A DNA stretch of 64,000 bases from Papio anubis (taxonomy: Eukaryota > Chordata > Mammalia > Primates > Cercopithecidae), in NCBI RefSeq assembly GCF_008728515.1, contig NC_044981.1, positions 98,778,043-98,842,042 of the forward strand, in the 5' to 3' direction. The notes below the pieces were generated by a model. It had not been told where the DNA came from. It was given only the letters and a program-made list of their open reading frames with translations, and did not search any database. Of this stretch, positions 48,876 to 61,509 are shown piece by piece; position 1 is the stretch's first letter, and each line of letters starts with the position of its first letter. Made by a program: the position numbers and the translations under genes.

Positions 48876-49009
48876 ATTAAATATTATTTTTCCAAATTTG
48901 ATGCCACTTTATTTTTGCACTTTATTTTTTAGAGTATAATAGAATCAATTTATGTATTAACTGTGAAAGATTCATCTTTTTAAATATCATTCCTATAAAT
49001 ATACTTAAG

Positions 49010-49545
49010 TTGTATATATACACAATGGAATAATTTTCAACCTTAAAAAACAAGAAGTGTCATTTGTAACAACATAGATGAAATTGGAAAACATTATGTT
49101 AAGTGAAATAAATCAGACACAAAGAGACAGATACTGTAAGTTCTCGCTTATATGGAATCTAAGACAATCAAAGTCAAAGAAGCAGAGAATAGAATGATTA
49201 TTACAGAGGCTAGGGAGCAGGGAAATGGGGAGATGATAGTCAAAGGGTACAAAGCCTCAATTAGGAGGAATAAAGTTTTTTTTAATACTTTGAGATATAT
49301 TACACAGTAGAGTGATTACAGTAAAAAATAATCTATTCTACATTTCAGAACTGCTAACAGAGTAAATTTTAAATGTTCTCACCATAAGAAATGATATATC
49401 TTTGAGGTAACTATTATGTTAATTAGCTTGACTTAAATACTCCACATAGTATTTATAAATCATAACATTACTTTGATTACTCTATAAATTTATGAAACTA
49501 TAATTTGTCAATTTACAATGAAAACAATAAACATTTTTTAAAAAC
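49010..49545 (+). mobile_element. L1MA-type 3' end, sense
   Basis: Runs in L1 order: TTGTATATATACACAATGG, GTCATTTGTAACAACATAG, CATTATGTTAAGTGAAATAA, GTAAGTTCTCGCTTATATGG (end of ORF2), then the 3' UTR words GGCTAGGGAGCAGG, CAGTAGAGTGATTACAG and TTATGTTAATTAGCTTGAC, to an A-rich end near 49545. It is 5'-truncated; no frame survives. Confidence 0.88.
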
Positions 49546-49813
49546 TTGTGTTGACTAATATTTTTTAAAAGATGTATATTAAAATAAGATACACATAAGG
49601 AAAATCAACAAAATATGTAGCACAATTGATTATCACAAAGTGAAGAACCATGCAGAAGCCACCTAGGTCAAGAAATAGGACAGCGACAGGACCATGGAAG
49701 TAGTCCTTGTGCCATGTCTCAAACTAACTTTGTTTCAGCCACAAAGGTCCACACCTCCCACCAAAGTCACCACTATCTTGTCCTTAAAAAAGTTACCATA
49801 AACTTCTAAGTTG
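49546..49813. other. Unassigned DNA
   Basis: Between the L1MA tail and the tandem Alu pair; no family or gene recognised. Confidence 0.5.
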
Positions 49814-50110
49814 TTTTCCTTTCTTTCTTTTTTCTTTTTTTTCTTTGTTTTTCAGACAGAGTCTCGCTCTGTCGCCCAGGCTGGAGTGCAGGGGCGTGAT
49901 CCCAGCTCACTGCAAGCTCTGCCTTCCGGGTTCATACAATTCTCCTGCCTCAGCCTCCCTAATATTTGTTTTTGTTTGTTTCTTTTTTTTTGAGACAGAG
50001 TCTCACTCTGTCGCCCAGACTGGAGTGCGGTGACGCCATCTCGGCTCACTGCAAGCTCTGCCTCCCGGGTTCAGGCCACTGCTCTGCCTCAGCCTCCATA
50101 ATTTGTTTTT
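49814..50110 (-). mobile_element. Tandem pair of identically truncated Alu fragments, antisense
   Basis: Two right-arm Alu pieces in the same orientation. Copy 1 has tail 49814-49852 and body to about 49959; copy 2 has tail 49975-49991 and body to about 50098. Both stop at the same place (CCTCAGCCTCC), and each is followed by AATATTTGTTTTT or ATAATTTGTTTTT. The shared breakpoint plus shared flank suggests that one 5'-truncated insertion was duplicated in tandem. Frames crossing it are Alu-derived. Confidence 0.88.
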
Positions 50111-51179
<1,069 letters not shown>

Positions 51180-51191
51180 CCAGGATCGTTT

Positions 51192-52060
51192 TTTAAAAAG
51201 ACAGTAATTACCGGTTCTTTATCCTAGTCAGTGGGCCCATTTGTCACTTGCTCCAATGCCACCTTGTTTTAACTATAGTAAGTTTATAAGTCTTGATATA
51301 GCAATTCTCCTATCTTAATTTGCTTCAAGAATGTATTTTGATTAGCGCTTTAATTTTAGATCAGCTTCTATGTCACACACCCCAACATGCTAAAGAGAAA
51401 ACAATACAGATGAAAGTAACAAGAAAAGCGGTTTAGACTTTGTGGTTCAGCAGATAGTCCATTTTATTGTAAAGATTCTGTGTGTGTTTGAGGTGTGCAT
51501 TCTGCTGTTCTTATATACATTGTTATTTTTTTGCCCATTTATCCAGTTTACTAATTGTGATCAAATTTTAATGGCTATTTACTTCTGTTTTTATTAATAG
51601 ATGTGTTAAAATTATTTATATAATTGTGAATTTTCCATATCTTTGTGTAGTTTTATTTTTGTTGTATATTTTGTGGTTATGCTATTAGATACATAAAATT
51701 TAGAATTGTTGCAACTCGTGTTTAATTGAAACTTTTATCATTATGAAGTATTATTTTCATTATGATTTTTACCTTAAGTCAATTTGATTGATATTTATAT
51801 AGCTATGGATGTTTTCTTTTTTTCTCAATGATCATATGGTTTTACATGATTTTATTTTCAATATAGCATATATATGGTATAGAGAATATACATCTATATG
51901 TATATTAACTCATATAAAGCTGACTTTAAATAATCCAGTCCAAAGTTGTTTTTAATAAGTATAGTTAATCCATTTGCATTTAATGTAATGCCTGATATTT
52001 TTAAAATTATGTCTACCATTTTACCCAGTTCATATTATCATTCTATCTGTTCTGTTTGGC
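51192..52060 (-). mobile_element. Old L1M ORF2, antisense (part 2)
   Basis: Continues part 1: AACTATAGTAAGTTTATAAG, AATTTGCTTCAAGAATG, then TATGCTATTAGATACATAAAATTTAG, TATCATTATGAAGTATTATTTTC and GTTAATCCATTTGCATTTAATG. These match antisense ORF2 from the C-terminus toward the endonuclease region, with internal losses. No intact frame. Confidence 0.75.
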
Positions 52061-52620
52061 AATGCAAACACTAGATTTTATGTATAAAATTTTGGTTTAA
52101 ATCTAATTTATTATGCATCTAAACAATTTTGTGCATTCTCTAAAACCCAAAGCCATAATTATCAAAGTGAGTCAATATTATAGGTATAAAGATTTAGAGT
52201 AACTACAGTGATACACATTTATGACAAGGCTGATACTGGGTTAAAGAGATTCAGCATGCAGATGTCAACTTCCTTTTGCTGTTAGTAATAAACTGAATTT
52301 CAGGAATATTTGTGTCTTTGAAGAATAACTTTTAAAACATAAATGTCTTAAAATGATATTTAATGAATTGACAGCCCTTTAAAGTTTGGTTATATATTTC
52401 TTAAAACGACTTGGAAAATCTTAAAACAAATTCTTCATTGGAAGGAGTGCCAAACTTTATCTTTCACAGGCCTTAGAAAGTTGTATTATGGAAACTATAG
52501 CTTGCAAACAAGATGATGTTTAAAGTAATCCTACCAACGTAGGTAATAACTCAAATGTTATACAGAACTTAATTTTAAAAGTTTCTGTTTGTGCTTTCAA
52601 ATCTCTCATCTTATTAACAA
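52061..52620. other. Unassigned AT-rich DNA
   Basis: No gene or repeat family recognised. Confidence 0.5.
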
Positions 52621-52797
52621 ATTTTTTTTTTAAATGTATTCATTTTACTAGAGACAAGGTCTCACTCTGTCACCTAGGCTGTATTGCAGTGGTACAATCA
52701 TAGATCACTATAACCTTGAATTCCTGGCCTTAAATGATCCTCCCATTTTGGCTTTCCAAAGTGTTGGGGTTACAGGCCTGAGCCACTGTAACCAGCC
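52621..52797 (-). mobile_element. Alu-related monomer (FLAM-like), antisense
   Basis: Single-arm element: GAGACAAGGTCTCACTCTG, CACCTAGGCTGTATTGCAG, ATAGATCACTATAACC, then AAGTGTTGGGGTTACAGG and GAGCCACTGTAACCAGCC, behind a T-rich tail (52622-52632). It is diverged, as expected for a fossil monomer. Confidence 0.85.
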
Positions 52798-54907
52798 AAA
52801 ATAATTTTTTGATTCAATCTTTTTTTAACTGCTTAAAATTATGTTTTACATTTGAATCAAAAGACATTAATGAGGTAGGGCTTTATTTAATTAAATAATG
52901 GTGAAATGTTTGAAAGAATGATAGAGATAAATCTTTCAGTGAGTCTGTCTTACAAAAGTTTGTCAACAAATGATACCCAAGAAAATATTTTGCTGAAATG
53001 TGTGAACATTCCAGAATGAAAATAGTTGAAACTCAGAATGTCCTCAATTAGCAGAATTTGCTCTGAGCATCTCAGGGACTTGAATAACTATAGGAAAAAA
53101 ATTCTCTAAATTAGTGAACTTTTGGCTTAAAGAACAAGTCAACTGAAAGTACCAACAATTTAAGATTTATTAAGCATAATACTCAATGTTACTTTAATTA
53201 ACAGAACTGTGCGGCTTGCCATCTCTCTCTCTCTCCCTCCCTCCCTCTCTCTCTTTTCCCTTTCCCCTTCTTTTCCTCTTCCATCCTTTGAAAAATGTAC
53301 TCAACAAAAGACTTACATGTACATAAAGTACTAATAATCCAGTATTATAAACTTACAGATTTAAATCCAATTAGAACAGTTTTCATTATTTTTATTACTC
53401 AAAATATATGTATATCCTCAAAAACAAGTGATTTTTCTCACTTTTTCTTTTTTCATTTCTTAATTTCTCTTTTATTTTTGATTTGAAATCTTCTAATATA
53501 CTTTTTAATTATTTATGTAAAAATTGCTATAAAATGTTTATTTTCTTGTAAGAAAAATGTTTAACAGCATAGATAGACCTGTAAGAATAACTTTGGTGGT
53601 ATCTGACCTTTTAAATCTTCAGAATTTGTATTTTCTTTGCCTGTCAGATTATTGACTGCATTATTCATTAACCTATATTTTTAGTTTTTAAAGTGAAAAA
53701 CATTTTCTAAAAAATTTTACTTCATTTTATTATAATGATAGAGTATGTCCCATATGATTACTGCTGTTTGAAGTATCAGATCATCTAATAGCTTAAATAT
53801 TTCTCATAGTTGTTTTACTAACTGTAGTAAAATGAATTGTTGACATCAATTCTATAGGTTAGTTTCAGAGTCTTGGAGTTGCTTTGTCATGTGGTTTCTA
53901 TGCAGAAGTCTTAAATTATAATTTATTTTGCAAATGCTCTTTTTAACCATAATAAATTTTTCATAATCATGTTTTTATTTTCATCTATACTTTTCTTTCT
54001 AAAAATCTGATTGTTGTTATCTCTCATTGGAATCGATAAGGAAACATATTTCCTGACTTCAAATCTTAAGGACTCTTATGTTTTACACTGTTACCAAATA
54101 ATTCCACTAAAATACAAATTTTGTATTTTCATGCCCTTTTCCTTTTAGAATTTTTGTTTCCTTTACCAATCAGAAGTCCAGCCATCATAACAAGGCATAA
54201 AGAAATCCCAACATGATCATTCTATTGCCACCCCATTTATTATATAGCAATTTGGTATTATTATAACTCCATTTCTGTCACTGTTTCTGTCTATACCGCC
54301 TTTTTTGTTTGTCAAACTCTTATTTGTCTTACAAAGAATTTCTCAGAGACCACATAACTCCCTGAAACTTTGCCTACTGTGCTCACTGTGACCAAGGTTA
54401 ATTATAATTTTCTCTATTCTATTATATTATATATGTATGTGTACACTTGTATTCAAACAACAATATTGTATTATATCACAATTACATTGTTATTTTCTAT
54501 TATGTTTTATTTACTAGAGTTCTAAATACTTGAGGTTTTATTTTCTTGCTTATCACAACACTTGGCTTATAGAATGGCAAAATACATGATAATTTCATGA
54601 TGCTGAAATAAGTGTTCATTTTTATAATCAGTACAGATAAAGTATTTCAGTTCTCCCATAAAAATTAGAGGTAATAAAATAAGTTGATTTAAAGAAATCA
54701 TGATCTGTTAAAATGAAAGTTACTATTTATGGAATTGGATGTAACCCAAAAATATAGCATTTATTCTCAATATTGAAACATGACATAATACAGTATTCTA
54801 ATGTATATCATATTTAATTAATCTCCCATACACTATTAGCATCTGCTTTCAAAAATTGTGTGTTATTCCCAATAGGAAATGCAGTATAGACTATACTGTT
54901 AGATAAG
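52798..54907. other. Unassigned AT-rich DNA with one CT tract
   Basis: No gene recognised. It contains the polypyrimidine run at 53222-53284. Open frames are short and AT-driven. Confidence 0.5.
53222..53284 (+). repeat. Polypyrimidine (CT)n/(CCCT)n tract
   Basis: About 63 almost uninterrupted pyrimidines: CT units, then CCCT and CTTTTCC units. Mirror-like homopyrimidine tracts of this kind can adopt triplex (H-DNA) structure; this is inference only. Confidence 0.93.
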
Positions 54908-55364
54908 CCAATTGCAGTGGGCTGACAGCCCTCAAAACAGACATGTGAACATCCTAACTCCGGAACTTATGAATATAACCTTATTGAAAGAAGAGTATTG
55001 GCAGATGTAATCCAGTTAAGGATCTTGAGAGGATGAAGTCGTCCTGGTTTACCTGGCTGGGCCTTTAATTCAATGGCAAGTATCCTATAAGAGACAGAGA
55101 AGAGAAATCAACAGAGAAGAGAAGGAAGCGATGTGACCATAAAGTCAGAGACTGGAGTGATGCAGGTACAAACCCAGGAGTGCTGACAACGTCTAGGAGC
55201 TGGAAGATACAAGGAATGGAATCTGCCCTGGAGCCTCTGGTGGGAACAGCTGCTTTGTCAATGCCTACACTTTTGTATTCCAGAATTATGAGAGAATAAA
55301 TTTATGTTGTTCTCAGCCACACAGTTTGAAGTAATTTGTTATAACAGCCATAGGAAACTAATAT
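54908..55364 (+). mobile_element. MLT1-type MaLR LTR, sense
   Basis: CATGTGAACATCCTAACTCC, AACCTTATTGAAAGAAGAG, GCAGATGTAATCCAGTTAAGG, CCTATAAGAGACAGAGAAG, ACTGGAGTGATGCAGG, GAGAGAATAAATTTATGTTG and the end CATAGGAAACTAATAT follow the MLT1 LTR from near its start to the CTAATAC terminus. AATAAA at about 55294 is the likely polyadenylation signal of the old LTR. No internal region is present. Confidence 0.8.
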
Positions 55365-56540
55365 GCCAGTATTGTAAAAGTGCTTTCTGTGAATTTAATT
55401 ATTTATAAACACAATGAAAGATAAATAAGAACCCTTAAAGATGTCTCTTAAAAAGAAATAGGTTATCATAAAATTTTATTTAATAAGTCAAAAATAATTG
55501 CACATCTTCTACAGTACCAAGAAGTTGAAATAAGGTGATAAATAAATCAAAGTTATTTTTTAATGAATAAACACTGGATAAGTTACAAAAATAAAGTAAA
55601 TAAAATAAAATGAATAGACTAAGTTTCCTTCTTTAATATCTAAAATTTTGTTTCTCACAAAAAATGAAGTGTTTCTCTCTGAGATAAATTTAAGTGAAGT
55701 AATGGTGAGGATTGCATTTGGGATTTGTAGAACAAGAGAGATTAATATAAACAGTCATAAATGAGACATTCTCTTTGATACCGATGCATTTTCATATCCT
55801 CTTACATGTTGCAAGTGTTAATCCAAGCATCCTTTTCTGCTTTCAATGCCACTACTACATCAACTTGTCACCCAAATAACTGTAATTAAGCATTCTCTCG
55901 AGCTACTGATTACAGTATGCTGATGAACATTCCCACTGGATTTAACAGCCTTTTTCATAACGTCTACAGTAATCATCACGTATTTTAATGTCTTTTTGGC
56001 TGAAGACTTGTTAAATAATCTAAAATTTAAATTGAACAGCCCTTTGATTATTGCAATCTAAAGTTCAACAGGCGCTTAATCAGAAAGGTGTAAGTATCTA
56101 TCACTGACGTCTACTAAGCAATAAGATAATATATATCCAGGGAAATAAATACTTAAACTCTTTGGTCATTGATCCATGTCATTTTAAAATTAACATCAGC
56201 ATATAACACAGAATATTTTTTCCTGGAAAGTAGCAGACTAACAAGGTGACATATTGATGAGGTGAACATTTACAATTTCCAAATGTCCCATTCTGACAAC
56301 CTTAAGATGAACATAGTAATGTGAAGAACATTAAAATATGAATCAAGAAAAAGTTCAAGAAGCATGTTTGGAAGTTATTATTTGATTAAATTTGTATTAC
56401 TCATAGATACAAAAGAAAGATGGCATAAACTTTTCAGTTCAGATTCACAAAGTAAGGGTAGATTTATTAGAACTGTCCCTAGATATGGGCAAGAGGAGTT
56501 GCCCCCAAAGCCCTTTACCTTATGAAGTTGCTAAAATCAC
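55365..56540. other. Unassigned DNA including a repeat-free, motif-rich stretch
   Basis: No repeat family or gene recognised. The part at 55800-56140 is not low-complexity, keeps five CpGs, and has several TAAT/ATTA cores, CTTTGATTATTGCAATC and CACGTATTTTAATG. It could be a conserved regulatory element; conservation was not tested. Confidence 0.4.
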
Positions 56541-56589
56541 ATGAACACACACACATACACAAACACACACACACACACACACACACACC
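56541..56589 (+). repeat. (CA)n microsatellite
   Basis: CA run with two interruptions (CACATACACAAACAC), the last 23 bases or so being pure. Confidence 0.97.
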
Positions 56590-57014
56590 CATAAAATGCA
56601 TAAACAAACATCTCTGTTTGTTATCTAGGATGCAGAGTATAGAGCTAGTGTGATCCTAGCCCTAAAGATCAGTTTTTATCGCTAATACAATTCCATTTAC
56701 AGAGAATTGCTTTTCCACAGCTCTTGCTCTGTAGACCTGAAACAAAAGGCACCAGATTCAAATGTTATCAAGGTTTATAGTGTTTCACTGCCAATAGAAA
56801 ATATGAGTACTTATTTGTAGGACAAGAAAAAAATTTAATTTCATAAATATGTATGAGTATTTGAATTGTTTGTCTTATTATTTCATTTGCTCAACCCACA
56901 TTTGCTGGCCCATTATTTTTTTGAACTACTCTATAAGAACATTGTTCAATGGATTCTAAACACTGTATTCAGGAAACTTTTTAGAGTACATAATTGGATT
57001 ATTTATACATTTAC
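56590..57014. other. Unassigned AT-rich DNA
   Basis: No gene or repeat recognised. Confidence 0.5.
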
Positions 57015-57100
57015 GTAAATATATCATTTGTACATGTATTATGTAAATATATCATTTGTGCATATATCATTTGTATATATGTAAATATATCATTTGTACA
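57015..57100 (+). repeat. AT-rich minisatellite-like array
   Basis: GTAAATATATCATTTGT occurs three times (starts 57015, 57043, 57081), and a partial ATATCATTTGT lies within the second unit. Unit lengths differ (28, 38 and about 20 bases). Confidence 0.85.
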
Positions 57101-57207
57101 TTCTTTTTAAATATTATTAATGAAATTTTCTCTACTTACAAAAACGTATATTTTAGTGTATGTACAAAGGCCACTATTTGTATTGTAAACCCTATAGGTC
57201 AGATAAC

Positions 57208-57720
57208 AGTATATATTAATTATCTAGAGAAATAGAATGAATAGAAGATTTATATATCACATAGGATATATTATATATATATAGATATATAATAATATAC
57301 ATTTTATTGTTATATATCAATATAATATATATTATAAATTATATAATATATAATAATATGTATCCTACCGGATATATATATAATAATATTATACATATAA
57401 TATAATCATTAGCTCACATGGTCATGGCAGCAGGCAAGTTCAATCTGTAACATGGTCTGGCTTGCTGGAGGCCCTGGAAGAACTGATGTTCCAGTTTGAG
57501 GAAAGTCAGGCAGAAGGAGCCATTTTGTAAATGAAGTCCGGAAGCAATCTGCTGAAGATTCTTCCTTACTTGGGGCAAAGTCAGTTTTTTTTTTCCATTT
57601 AGCCCTTCAATCGATTGGATAAAGCCCTCTCACATTATGAAGGGCAATGTGCTTTTCTGATAAAGATATTAATTTCAAACAGAAATACCCTCTGTGTTTA
57701 CACATAGAAGTAACCATCAA
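57208..57720 (-). mobile_element. MaLR-like LTR with TA-rich expansion, antisense
   Basis: Starts GTATATTAATTATCTAGAGA and AATAGAATGAATAG, the inverted end of an LTR ending in TCTCTGGAGAACC...TAATAC. Then come a TA-rich block, GGAAGAACTGATGTTCCAG, TTCAATCGATTGGATAAAG, TATGAAGGGCAATGTGC and the other terminus TAACCATCA. The family is common in primates and MaLR-like at its CTAATACA end, but I am not sure of its exact name. Where other copies have a short TATATA/GAGA stretch, this copy has about 150 bp of TA-rich sequence. Confidence 0.65.
57250..57406. repeat. TA-rich palindromic tract inside the LTR
   Basis: Almost pure A/T with repeated ATATAATA and TATATATATA words; CATAGGATATATTATA (57259) and GTATCCTACCGGATATAT (57360) are partly complementary. 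Such tracts tend to extrude cruciforms and to vary in length. Confidence 0.85.
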
Positions 57721-58399
57721 CCAGCCTTTACTTAACAAAATATGTGGTAAGTCCTGATTTTGTATACATGGCAACTTAGGAAAAATGTGTGTCTGTGTGT
57801 GTGTGTGTGTGTGTGTGAGTCTGTGTGTGTTTGGGGAAGTAGAGGGGCATATGCAAGTAACATTGGAAATGTTGAGGCAATAGAACAAAAAAAAGTTTAT
57901 ATCTACAGCAAGAAGGAACAATTAGCCAATCTATGATTCACAATTCTAATGTGAATAGTGCTTATTTGTTAACTCCAGCATATCCGTATATTTTGACTTT
58001 AACAGTAGATAGACAAACTACTGACACATCTTAGTCCAATAAACAAAGCAATACACATTTGGAGATAATCAACATATTTTCATTTTTTTACTTGTATTCT
58101 TTAACTATAATGATTATATTTAAAGCAAACAATTGAACATAATCATGCAAATACATATTTTGCTACAGGTTTGCATATAATTCATTTGTTTATGTGATTA
58201 TGCTCTTAAAAATACATTTTTAATTAAAACCTGTTACTATACAATTTGTTTCCTGCACACTGTTTTCTTTTTTTAAAACCTAAACCATAAAATTTCATCA
58301 ATCTGAATCAGTTTTCAAAGGCCTCACAATATTTGTTAATTTCTCAGTTCTCATTTAAACATTTAGCAAGATCTTTGGTAGAAGATTATGCCATTATTT
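57721..58399. other. Unassigned AT-rich DNA with a GT repeat
   Basis: Contains the (GT)n array at 57786-57831; otherwise nothing recognisable. The 104-codon minus frame at 57607-57921 runs through the LTR edge and the GT repeat and is not a gene. Confidence 0.55.
57786..57831 (+). repeat. (GT)n microsatellite
   Basis: GT run interrupted by GTCTG and GAGTCTG; the longest pure part is about 22 bases. Confidence 0.97.
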
Positions 58400-59030
58400 G
58401 AATTTACTTGAAACACTTAATTTTAAAATATATATATGTTTATCTATTTAACTATTAATGTAGTCAGAAAATTGTAACATAGAAAAATATGTAAAATGAA
58501 ATATGTAAATTTTCCCCATTCCCCATATCCCAGTGTCTCTTTCTAAAGGTAACCACTATTCATACCTCTCCAAAATCATTCATATATAATTTAAATACTT
58601 CATACTGTGCAGTATATCTGTTTTTCATACTGAAGTGAACACATTAAACACATCATTATACATTTTGCCTTTAAGGATATTAAATATTAATCTCTTTTGG
58701 AGATTTTTTCTTTAAGGCCTAGAAGAGTAACTTTATTTTTAATGGTTGCATATCATTTCTTCATACAGATGTAAAAAATTTATTTAAATTGACCTATAAA
58801 ATGCAAATTTAGTATTTTTTCTGCTACTCAAAAGTATTGCAATGAACATCTCAAGGCATATAACAGCATAATTTTGCGAGTACCTTCAAATGACATATTT
58901 CTAGAAATTAAATGACTGGGTCAAAGCACATGTATTCCTTAATTTGAGAGATTTCACTATGTGTCCCTTTATAAAAAACCTGTATCAGTTTAGACTTTCA
59001 CCAAAAATTAATTGAATTAATATTACTTAT
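58400..59030 (-). mobile_element. Old L1M 3' UTR, antisense
   Basis: TTTCTAAAGGTAACCACTATTC, TACTTCATACTGTGCAG, AATGGTTGCATATCATTTC, TGCAATGAACATCTCAAGG, CTAGAAATTAAATGACTGGG and AGTTTAGACTTTCACC match, in order, the antisense L1M tail (GAGGTAACCACTATTAAC, GGCTGCATAGTATTCC, GCAATGAACATCCTTG, AGTGGAATTGCTGGGTC). Confidence 0.75.
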
Positions 59031-60464
59031 GAAGTAATAGAAGTCCATTATTCTCCATCTTAACTAAGTTAATTTTTTCTTACATTGATTAAATGCACTA
59101 CTTCCTTTAAATTGAATTTTCCTGACATTTAGAAATACTTGAATTTTCTATGAGCTCTTGTCAATTGTCCGTAATTTTCTACAACAATTAAGGCCAGAAT
59201 TTAATATTCATCTTTGGATGCATTTATCTAAGGATAGCTTGAGAGCAAGTATAAGAACTCCTACCCAAAATACAAAATCAGTTTTTAAAATAATTGTAAA
59301 ATCATTTTAATAAAGTATGCAAGAAGCATGTCTCTCCTTCACAGACTTCAATATTTTCTTAATTACTTTAATTTAAAGTAATGTGCCGTTTCTAAAATTT
59401 CTATTGAACTCTTAAGATCCAGAGAGCACATACGATTACCTTTTGTAGGTTTAGGTTGTAAGGGAATCAGTTCATTCTAGCCCTTTAATTTCCCATAATA
59501 CAACAGAAAAGAGCAGTGGCAGAAGAAATCAATCCCAACTTATCCCTTGTCGAATATCAGCAAGCACAATGTCACAAAACCAATGTGAAGAAATGGAGTA
59601 TAGATTTTCTGCTGACATTTGTAAAGTGTTTGTGTCAAAGTATTTTTCTAATACAGAAAAGGTTAGAGCTTAACAAATTAAAGCACATGTTTCTTTTAAA
59701 CCAGTATGTTTGTCATTTGGGATAATTTTAATAGCCTTTCTTCCTTATAAAAAAATTTAACCCAGCATGACACAATTGGCCTTAATCCTTGAACCATTTG
59801 TCATTTACACACAAATTTCTTTATCATAATCAAATGAAAAACTTATAAAAATCTATTCTTTAAATTGTAAATTTATCTATTGTAATTGCAAATAGAATTG
59901 TCTAAAAATATTTTTTCAACCAAATATGTTTAGTTGGTTTCCTTTTCTTATTAAAAAGAAGGTATGCCTCATTTTCTGCTCATTCAATTTAATCATACTT
60001 TTATATTTAATATAAATTTTAAATAATTGTTAATAATTTTATTTATATAAGAAGATATGTTATTAATAAAGGTGTGCAATAATATATTTATAAAATTAAA
60101 TTTTACCTATATTGATCAACAGTTATACTAAAATAATTTTTTCACATTTAATACAACTAATATTTGTCGAGAACCTATAATCAACAACACTTTAGTAGCA
60201 CAGTGTACACTTTATCCTCAGCAATAAGAACCCAAGTTTCTTGGAAACAAATGGCTGGTTGTGGTGCTGGAGCAAGAACAGTGTAAAGTGAGACTGAAAA
60301 ATATTCGTCAAACAGGAAGAAAGTTCTCTAAGAATAATGGGAAAGATTAATAGCGAATAGAAACTGACGAAAACTGGGAAATTTTGAGCATCAAAATAAA
60401 TAATGAAAGGTAAAGATTATAAACCATTAAATAAAGACAGGAATCTGGAGCTCGTACTGACAAA
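59031..60464. other. Unassigned AT-rich DNA
   Basis: No gene or confident repeat. The 69-codon frame at 59516-59725 opens plausibly, but it has no domain and no splice or promoter context that I can support. Confidence 0.5.
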
Positions 60465-60497
60465 AACAACAACAACAACAAAAAAAAAAAAAAAAAG
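60465..60497 (+). repeat. (CAA)n plus poly(A) tract
   Basis: CAACAACAACAACAACA followed by a 17-base A run. It resembles a retrotransposon tail, but the body upstream was not identified. Confidence 0.85.
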
Positions 60498-60559
60498 AAA
60501 GGAAAAGTTTCCACCTGCCAGAATAATATTAAATAATACAATGAATAGAGACATGATTG

Positions 60560-61340
60560 AATTAGAGAAACACCAGCAGGCAATCATCATGACAATAATG
60601 GATTCAGGCAAGACTCAAAATAAGTTCCAAATTATTTGATATTTGTTTTGTGAGAAACAGCATATCTACATAAACTCAAAATATGTTACCATAAAATATT
60701 ACCAAAGTGTGAACATCTTATGGACAACATATTAATCAAGTGATAAAAATTATTATGAGCAATGGGACAAGTGCACATTGTGCACCTCATTACACATTGC
60801 ACTGACTGAGAGGTGACTGTAAACTTCTGTGGTGTTACTGCCTGAATTCACTATCTGCTAATACAATGTAAAAGCTGTTCTACAAAGTGATTAACCCATA
60901 ATCTTTCAGGGTAGTTGGGTCATGGAAGGAAAAATGAGGAAAGACTGAGGAACAGTTTCAGGTTGAAGGAGACTAAAGAGGCATGTTACCTAAATGCAAC
61001 ACATGATCCTGGATTTAATCGAACACCAAAAGTGAATTAAATCTCTTACAATGGTAGTATTTTATCAATGTTAATTTGCTTATTTTGTACTTGGTTGTGT
61101 AAGCAGTGTCCTTGTTTTAGGAACTAAATATAGAAATATTTTAAGGGTTATTACAGACCGTGTCTGATTTCTTAAATACTTCAGAAAAATATTAACATGC
61201 ATTGATAAAAAATGAGAGGGGGGGAGTTATTTGGTAGCTATGGTAAAATATTTACAATTATGAAATATGCATGAAGGATGTATAGTTATTTTGTATACTT
61301 GTAAATTTTCTCTAAGTATAACAATTTTCAAATAAAACAT
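60560..61340 (+). mobile_element. Probable old L1M 3' UTR, sense
   Basis: GGAAAGACTGAGGAACAG, GGAGACTAAAGAGGCATG, TAAATGCAACACATGATCC, TATCAATGTTAATTTGC, TGTGTAAGCAGTGTCCTTG and the end TTTTCAAATAAAACATTTTAG follow an L1M-type 3' tail that I recognise (GAGACTAAAGAGACATG, TATCAATGTTAATTTCCTG, GTAAGAGAATGTCCTTG). Subfamily and left edge are uncertain. Confidence 0.6.
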
Positions 61341-61509
61341 TTTAGAAATGTTTGTAACATAGTTGCAAGAATAAAAGTGGAACATAAGTCAATATGCTTT
61401 GTTTTTATTTAAAACTTTGGATCTGAGTATTCTGGGAGATAATAAAGTACTTCAGTTCTTTATTATTCATGGTGTGATAAGAAGCAATGAAATCAAATGG
61501 GGAAAGTTC

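Noticed and set aside
57015..57100. CRISPR-like spaced repeats
   Set aside because: AT-rich, only three copies with irregular spacing, in a primate nuclear genome.
57607..57921. 104-codon minus frame with a His/Thr run
   Set aside because: The run is translation of the (GT)n microsatellite and the rest is LTR edge.
59516..59725. 69-codon plus-strand frame with an acceptable start context
   Set aside because: No domain, no signal peptide, no splice or promoter context and no sign of coding constraint could be seen.
60465..60660. Processed pseudogene ending in (CAA)n/A17
   Set aside because: No recognisable coding sequence upstream; it more likely belongs to an old LINE tail or simple repeat.
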